Assembly: GCA_028551475.1 (NCBI GenBank)
Contig: CM052358.1
Span: forward strand, 19,060,853 to 19,124,852
Reading direction: 5' to 3'
DNA length: 64,000 nt
From: Casuarina equisetifolia
Lineage: Eukaryota; Streptophyta; Magnoliopsida; Fagales; Casuarinaceae
Each line of letters begins with the position of its first letter. Position 1 is the first letter of the stretch. The position numbers and the translations under genes were made by a program. Below are positions 57,010 to 64,000 of this stretch, piece after piece. The notes under the pieces are model-generated. The model was not told the origin of the DNA, made no database searches, and was given only the letters and a program-made list of their open reading frames with translations.

Positions 57010-57902
57010 TCAATCCCCGCTTGCACAGCCCCTACATCCACAATGCACACACTCCACAACTTTTTCTTCCCTTAGGTGCTCGGGGACTCGACAAACACTA
57101 TTAGTTCCAAAGTTGTGATCCCTTGGCTGTATGCAACCAAGGCAGCACAGACGTTCATATCCTGACTGCAGTTCACAGAAAAAGTTGGTAAACGATAGTT
57201 TTTAACTATGAAGGATTAAACAGCCCATATTCTTGTCCATTAAAACATTCAAAAGTACTAAGTCAAAGCAAGGTGAATATTTCATAGGGAAATGAAATAT
57301 ATCCAAATAGAAGGATAAGATGGAGTTTATTTGGTTTTAAAATCACAATAAAATGTTTTTAAAAGCAAAAAACAAAAAAAAAAACTCATGTCAGTATGTT
57401 TCGATCTTCTGCTTACTCTTTCAGGCATAAACCTATAAGATTTCCAGCATCAAGAAATTTGATCAAATAAAGCATCAGAATAGATTCATATTCTTCATTT
57501 TTCAGCACTAGCATACCTTTTTCCACTTTGCAATTAGGTTGCGGTCTGCATATCATTGCTCCAAGCAGAATTCATATAGCTCTTTAGATAATTCATTCTT
57601 TTGTAGTGAAGGTCAAAAATGTAACGACTCTTTTGATGCGCAATTTTGAAAATTGGCCACAGTGCTTCACACTTTCTCTTGCCATCATGTGGATTACTTT
57701 CAGCTGCCAAAGTGATAAAAGATAAAAGCATTGGCACAAGAATTTTGACACAGCACAAAAATAAAATTTACTAGATCAGAATAAAATGGCACCAAAAATG
57801 TGATCAACCTTCTCTCATATTTGCATCTAGTTCACGAAGAGTGGGCTCAATCAACTCCCACCCATCAGGATATTTGATCCGGTTGGTCTTCACCTTGGGC
57901 AT
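57010..57902 (-). pseudogene. BUD31/G10-type splicing factor, intron-containing pseudogene
   Basis: Exons 57809-57902, 57517-57703 and 57010-57165 on the minus strand encode nearly all of BUD31, a small spliceosome-associated zinc protein of about 145 residues. Exon 1 reads [20 protein letters not shown] and [10 protein letters not shown]. Exon 2 has [20 protein letters not shown] and [11 protein letters not shown]. Exon 3 has [20 protein letters not shown] and [15 protein letters not shown] and ends at 57010. Two lesions lie in exon 2: one base is missing just after HYKR, and in the restored phase GGA is replaced by TGA after LEFCLEQ-like codons. All splice sites still work on paper (donor of exon 1 is GTTGAT, exon 2 GTATGC). 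A 5'-UTR intron is likely (GTAAAT near 57993, acceptor ACGTAG just before the ATG). It is a recent DNA-level duplicate, or two sequence errors in a real gene. Confidence 0.8.
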
Positions 57903-57909
57903 TCTTCAA

Positions 57910-59770
57910 CCTACGTTTAAGTACCATTAATGAAACTATTAGATATAAGGACATATTATATCAATACGTTGCTTCAATAAGATACCTAATTTACCTTGAT
58001 GTAAGTGCTTAACAAAACATCTTTACTGAAAATATGACAGGCTACAAGAAATTCTTCAGCATATCGCATAGAAGCAAGTGAAAGTGACTGCCTCTGACGT
58101 ATAGTTCTAGCAACAAAAGGAATTGCTTTATGCATTTACTTTTAATTAATTTTGTACTTGGGCGGGACAATTGGGTGGGCTAAGCTAGGGACTACTGTAG
58201 CTTTTTATAATGAAAACAACCTTTATTATCAACAATGGGCCAAAGATTTATTTGCATTGGAATTGTATGAAGCCTTAGACTATATATACAGCTTCATTAC
58301 AGAGTTATATAACCAACTTCCATTACATGAAAGTTCAGTTTAATCCAAATTCCAATGCATCAAGTTCAATCCCCTCACAAATAGAATCATGCTAATAATT
58401 AGTTTCACAACTTTTTCTTTGATGAAATCAGCAAAGTTTGTTCAAACAATTTTGGCGCTAGTTTCAACTACAAACCCATGATTCTCAAACAATCATCCAA
58501 GATAACTGATTTCCTAGCATTCTGATAGGAAACTCAAGAGCTTGATCTCAATTAATCTTTTGCTAATGAATCAAATCACAACTAGCCTTAGGGAGCAACT
58601 AATATTGAAATTGGACAGCATTCACACACAAAGTAGTAATCCATGTTTTCTACCATCACCACTATCAATGACCGCCTGTTGCTCCACAAAAAAGAGTAAA
58701 ACCTAAAAGCCAAAAAACTTCTTGCTTCTTACTAATTTACACAGAAGCCAATTTTTTTCAGCCCCTATTTATATGATATCTCACTAATGTGTTGAATGTA
58801 GAAGATGTATCACCGCTTTGTTTTAAACATTATTTAGAGTTGGGAAGTACACAATCTTTCTAAACAAGTTCTAAAGTGTTATGTAAACGACTCATTACAC
58901 AAACATATTAATACATAGATCAAGCCATAAAAACACAAGAGACATAAGATTTAAAGTGATTCAGACAAATTTGTCATACGTCAACCATCACCAGTGCACT
59001 AACTTTCCTCTTCTCCTCTTAATGCAGGGCACGGGCTGCTGCCTTCACTCTTAAGATATATGTAATAGATATACTTAAAATATACCCACTAACTACTCAT
59101 AACATGTTTGCCCTTGCTTCCGCACAACAAATGACCAATCTATCTTTACTAATTTTCACTTTAAAATCCTAACACAAAGTTACTGCTATACAAAGGGTAG
59201 AGATTTGACAGACGAAGTTTGATTCCCTTAGTCACAACGGTTTATAATTTTTCTGCTATGTGCAACCTACTTAAACCAGAGTTTCCCGGAATATCAGTTT
59301 TCAGAGACAAACTGAACTCTAACCCATAATTTTTTCCTACCTGTCATGCCGCATTGTGGACAAGCTGGGTCAGCGAGGATAGTATGGCAGGCGAAAATTT
59401 GCCGTTGCTAGTGTCGTGTTTACTCTGAATGTTCGACCAACACGCCGACATTATGGCGTACGAAACACGAGGGACATGAACAACAACCAAAACAACGTTC
59501 TAATCTCCATAAATTAAACGCCAGCAGAACAAATGACACTGACAACGAGAGCAATAATCGAGGAAAAAGAGATCTTAAAAACAAATTAAAAGTGTCAGAG
59601 TTCCTGGGCGTCTTAAATTCATGATTTGATTTAGGGTTTGCAAAGGCTCATGTCTGAGCGTCTCCTACCACAACCAGACCCGTAAGCAACAAGCAGAGCT
59701 ACACAATCTATGACCAACTGGAGGAGAAGAGAGAGCACACCACACCTGCAAGCAAGCTTTACTTTGCCAG
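57910..59770. other. Upstream region of the BUD31-type copy, no other gene seen
   Basis: A 63-codon frame at 58152 has no family resemblance. The GC-richer part at 59350-59760 could be the original promoter and leader of the BUD31-type gene. The copia LTR begins immediately after it. Confidence 0.4.
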
Positions 59771-60037
59771 TGTTGGACTACCAGTGTCGGTAGGTAGAAC
59801 CTTCCAAGAAAAGTAAAAGCTTACGAGGAAAACGAAATTGTGAATAGGAGGCTGGAAAGATTTTCTCTCGTGATTCTTGATTAAAAAATAGTAAACCTAA
59901 TTACAAGCTATATATAAGGGTTATCCTAATCTCAGGTGTGGGTTGTCAAGCTTAAACCCACTGTCCAACAATCTAGGCCTAACAACATACATGGCCCAAA
60001 AAGATAAAAATAAACAAAAACCATTTACAACTTAACA
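59771..60037 (-). repeat. 3' LTR of the right-edge copia element
   Basis: The plus strand starts TGTTGGACTACC and ends ACAACTTAACA (267 bp). Next to it, at 60038-60048, is a purine tract when read on the minus strand (AAGGGGGT). The left border is inferred from the TG end and the usual CCAACA terminus; the partner LTR lies outside the window, so it cannot be confirmed. Confidence 0.6.
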
Positions 60038-61734
60038 ACCCCCTTGATGTACAAATCAAATACAATAAGCTTGTAAAAAAGATAATTATGCTGATGACTA
60101 CATAATACTTTAGTCAATATATCCGTAGGTTGCTCATGTGTATGAATACTGTGAGTCTGAATCAAGCCTCGTTGTTGTTTCTCGCGAATAAAATGACAGT
60201 CAATCTCAATATACTTTGTACATTCATAGAAAATGAGGTTATTGGTAATGTGGATGGCATCTTCATTATCACAGTATAAGGGAATAGGTCTAGGAACAAA
60301 CACCCATAAGTTACCAAGAAAACCATGTAACTAAACAATTTCACAAACAATAGTGGTCATGGCACAATACTCTACCTCAGAAGATGAGTGGGCAATAGTA
60401 GCTTGTTTCTTAGTCTTCTAAGAAATCAAGGAATCTCCCAACTTAATGCAGAAACCGATGAGGGAGCATCGAGACATGGGACAAACTGTCCAATTAGAAT
60501 CACAAAAACCATGTAACTGAAAATCCTTATGAGAAGACATAAAAAGACTAAAGCCTGGAGTCCCTTTCAAGTATTTAACTACTTTCAAAGCCATGTCCAT
60601 GTGTGAAGATTTCGGGAAATGCATGAATTAACTAAGTACCTAAACAAGATAGTTGATGTTAGGACGAGTATGAGTAAGATAGATGAGGCGTCTAAGGAGG
60701 CGCTGATAGGACGCCAAATCATCCAAGGAAGGATAAACTATAGCCACTGGTGTGCTAGCATCATACTTTAAAGAAGTAATTTTCAAATTCTGATCCATAG
60801 GAATCTTGCATGGTCGAGCTCTAGATAGGCCAACTTAAAAAACCAACTCCAAAACGTATTTATGCTGATTAAGGGAAATACCATTCTCTAACCGAGCAAT
60901 CTCAATACTAGGAAAGAACTTGGCTTGCCTTAAATCCTTCATATGAAATCAAAAACAAATGTGAGACTTGACTTAAGCAATAACCTCTTCATTGTTGCCT
61001 GTGAAAAGCATATCATCCATGTAGATCAGAATGACCACAACAGCAGAGCCACGACATAGTGTGAACAAAGCATAGTAATGCCAATACTGCTTAAAACTAG
61101 CCTCAAGGAAAACAACTACAAATTTGGCATACCATTGTCGATAAACTTGCTTAAGTCCATAGATAAACTTGAGCAAAGGACAAACCTGTAGAGGACTAGT
61201 AGAGGAAGTCTGAATCCTGAAAGGCAATGTCACGTAGACTTCCTCATGTAAATCTCCATGAAAAAATGCATTATGAACATTATCTGGTAAAGGGACCAAT
61301 GAAACATAGAAGCCAAAGCCATGATATTCCGGACAGTCACCATTTTAGCCATTAGTAAAAAAGTCCCCTCATAATCAATCCCATATCACTGAGAATAGCC
61401 TTTGGCCACAAGACGAGCTTTATATCACTTAATAGAGCTATCAGCATGATACTTAATCTTTCAAACCCATTGACACTCAATTGGCGTACGACCTTGAGGC
61501 AAAGGAACCAACTTCCACATTTGATTAGACTCTAATGCATGAAGTTCACTAGTCATAACATCCACCCAACGAGGATATCAAACTGCCTCATGATAGTAGG
61601 ATGGCTCACGGATGGAAAAGATGGAAGCAATAAAAGCTCAGTGTGTGAGAGATAAGTTATCGAAGGTCACAAATTGATAAATAATTGGTATGGGTCGAGG
61701 ACCTACGAAGCAGTGTCCAGTAAACTTAGAGGTG

Positions 61735-62040
61735 ATAAGATGATAATGGTAATCTTAAGTTCATATAGGAGGTTTGGATGCACGATGTGTACTTCTGCTA
61801 AGATGATAGTGGTAATCTTGAGTTCATATAGGAGGTTTGGATGCACGATGTGTATGTCTGACAACAAAAGTAATGATGTTGGGAAAGGACGCAGAGGATG
61901 GATCCACAATGGGTGGAGTCACAAATGGTGGATTCATAGTGGGTGGAGTCGCAGAGGGTAGATCCATAATGGGTGGAATCACAGAGGGTGAAGCCATAGT
62001 GGGTGGAACCATAATGAGTGAATCCACAGTGTTTTGATCC
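61735..62040. repeat. Two kinds of tandem repeat inside the right-edge element
   Basis: First, two units of about 64 bp (61735-61798 and 61799-61862) share TAAGTTCATATAGGAGGTTT-like and GGATGCACGATGTGTA runs. Second, 61895-62040 holds about eight units of 18 bp built on GGATCCATAATGGGTGGA, coding for a Pro-rich linker on the minus strand. Confidence 0.8.
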
Positions 62041-64000
62041 ATAGTGGGATCAGAAGAAAAAGATGATGACACAACTGGAACATTCGGTGAGGGAGAAACA
62101 TTAGGAGTAGTAGGCCCTAATGGATAGAATGAAATGGTAAAAGGACCCGGGGTATCGAAAACTAAAGAAACAAAGGATTGATCCCCACTAAAAGGAGGAA
62201 CCGGATGGGAGAACTGGGATTGAGCAAAAGGAAAGATTGACTAATGGAATACAACATCCTAAACAATGGAAAAGGTGCAGGTGGTGAGGCCAAGAACTCG
62301 ATAAACCTTTTGAGAAGAAGAATATCCTATAAACACACATGATCAGGCACGGGGGGCAAACTTATCCCCATGTGGAAGGACAGTAACATAACACAAACAG
62401 CCAAAAACTTGAAGATGTGAAACACAAGGTGCTTTATCAAACAAGATATCAAAGGGAGTTTTGCTATCTAAAACAGGAGTGAGAAGATAATTAATAATGT
62501 AAGTGGCAGTCAAAATACACTTACTCCAATAACAGTCTGGAATGGCAACTTAAAATCGTAACACGCGAGCAACATCAAGGATATGTCAATGTTTGCACTC
62601 TATGATGTCATTCTACTATAGAGTATGGACACACGAGCTCTCATGATGAACTCCTTTGAATTAAAGGAAAGAAACATACTCATGACTACAAAACTCAAAC
62701 CCATTATCAAAACGCAAGCGGTGAATATAACTCTGAAATTGGGTTTTAACCATGGTAAAAAAACAAACTCAAGAAATGAAAGGCTTGATTTTTATGTTTC
62801 ATGAGGTACACCCAAGTCCTACATAAAAAATCATCAACAATGGTGAAAAAAATAATGTGATCCATCATGATAAGGAGTCTGATAAGGACCCCATATGTCA
62901 ACATAGACTAACTCAAAAATAGATTTCGTACCAAAAGTATGTGAGGGAAAAGGAAGGCAACTTTGTTTTGTCAAAGGACAAATGGGACAAAACACATTAG
63001 AAGATTTACATCAAGAAGAATGACCAAAATGACAATGTCATAGCGTTTGTTTATTATTCAAAACATTAGATTGAAACATAGTGTTAATATACACATTAGC
63101 CCGCTTAGAAGCATTACATTCAAAAGTTTTAATGATAGTAGAAAAAATTTTTGCTATGGCAGCTGTTGAAGACACGAGATGATATAAATGATGCTCAGCC
63201 CTGCCCAACCCCAGTACTATCCCAATCAAATGGTCCCAGAAAAAACAAAAGTGTGGGTAAAAGGTGATATGACAAGAATTGTCAAAAGTAAATTTGGCAA
63301 CGGATAAAAGTTTGCACTTAAAGGAAGGCACATGAAGAACATCATAGAGTATGATAGAGGGAGAAAGGCGAACAGTCCCAATGTGAGTGATAGTCACATA
63401 CTATTATCAAGCAGTTTAACCCCAATAGGGTTAGATGTGTAAGATCGAACATTTTCCATGCACGTGAAATAGCACGCAATGTGGTCACTCACCCCTGAAT
63501 CAATAAGCCAATCAGATAAAGATGAATTTGGTAAGGAAGAAATAGTACCTTCGAAGTTGGTCATAGGCTCGGTGGGGCCAAAGCGACTAAGGAGTTAAAC
63601 CATATGTTGATACTGCTCAGGGGTAAGGCAGAATGATTACTAAAATTAGTACTGATTGCATGTGCCGAGCTAGTGCTATTGCTTTTCTTCTTAGAATTCT
63701 GAGGTCTATTAGGAAAGCCATACAGGTGATAACACTTGTTCTTAGTAGGTCCTTGCCAAAGACAATGATCACAAAAAGGTCGGAACCCACCTTGTATAGA
63801 GCCAGCATTACTGTAGGAATGATGCAAATTTCTAATTACAAAAGAATGATTGTCCCTCTAACTAGCTCCAAACCCCCCTCCAAATGACATAAGGGTTTGC
63901 ATAGTGAATGTAAATAAATCATTCCTTTTAGGATCAACATGCAAACAACATTGATGTTCTTCATCCGTAACCAACAGAGAAACCTCATCAAGGGGTGGAA

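Larger units (their letters stand above)
59771..64000 (-). mobile_element. Ty1/copia element, broken, running off the right edge
   Basis: From left to right, hence 3' to 5' for the element, are the LTR, RNase H (LYCDNEDAIHI at about 60250, near DCHFIREK), reverse transcriptase (IYGLKQVYRQWYAKF and YMDDMLF at about 60970-61300), a Pro-rich linker with tandem repeats (61700-62070), integrase remnants, the GAG-pre-integrase region (63040-63400), protease remnants near 63480 and a gag zinc knuckle (near 63740). The gag start and 5' LTR lie beyond 64000. It has at least eight breaks in the visible part and looks non-functional and older than the 20-25.5 kb element, judging by the number of breaks. 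Confidence 0.85.

Noticed and set aside
58152-58343. 63-codon frame upstream of the BUD31-type copy
   Set aside because: It has an ordinary amino-acid mix but no known family, splice context or paralogue, so it is likely chance.
1-64000. CRISPR arrays, operons, phage or bacterial mobile systems
   Set aside because: Spliced plant genes and copia elements throughout; no regularly spaced repeats with unique spacers and no polycistronic layout.

Overview
This is nuclear DNA of a flowering plant, almost certainly a eudicot. The evidence is spliced genes with GT-AG introns, AT-rich intergenic DNA, Ty1/copia elements primed by initiator tRNA-Met, and plant-specific gene families (ABCG/PDR transporter, SPX-RING ligase, DUF662 golgin-like protein, MYND-type UBP16/17 protease, tRNA isopentenyltransferase, UGT91/94 glycosyltransferase). 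I could not fix the species.

Left third (1-29 kb): a graveyard of duplicated and rearranged gene pieces. The left edge holds the first codons of a UGT that runs out of the window. Next come a tRNA-isopentenyltransferase (IPT2-type) fragment joined to one exon of a TQ-repeat BRCT-type DNA-repair protein, a decayed copia fossil (4.5-8.8 kb), a piece of UBP16/17 5' end, a second, inverted IPT2-type fragment (9.9-12.7 kb), a PPR fragment, a stand-alone MYND reading frame (13.8-14.4 kb), a nearly full-length UBP16/17 pseudogene (17.9-19.9 kb) and a copia element with two 688-bp LTRs (20.0-25.5 kb) in that pseudogene's 5' flank. A truncated UGT follows at 27.2 kb. Segment 1-2.5 kb is the reverse complement of 26.5-27.2 kb followed by 11.2-13.1 kb. 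This implies the IPT2-type piece and the UGT piece were once neighbours and that about 13 kb now lies between them.

Middle (30-51 kb): the intact host genes. A four-exon DUF662 coiled-coil gene (+, 172 aa), a single-exon SAM-domain gene (-, 264 aa), a six-exon SPX-RING E3 ligase gene of BAH1-like type (+, 321 aa) and a 20-exon full-size ABCG/PDR transporter gene (-, 1445 aa) all have exons that join in frame. Between them lie an AVT3-type amino-acid-transporter pseudogene, a stray copy of ABCG exon 8 with flanking introns, and a copia gag fragment.

Right part (51-64 kb): mostly intergenic. It holds a BUD31/G10 splicing-factor pseudogene that keeps its introns (57.0-57.9 kb) and a broken copia element entering from the right edge, with its 3' LTR at 59.77-60.04 kb.

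The intact genes are independent, as is normal for a plant chromosome; there is no operon-like or clustered pathway. I found no convincing novel biological system. The strongest points are the layered duplication history, the shared CCAAT-containing 5' flank on IPT2-type and UBP-type copies, and the nested insertion with empty-site paralogues.
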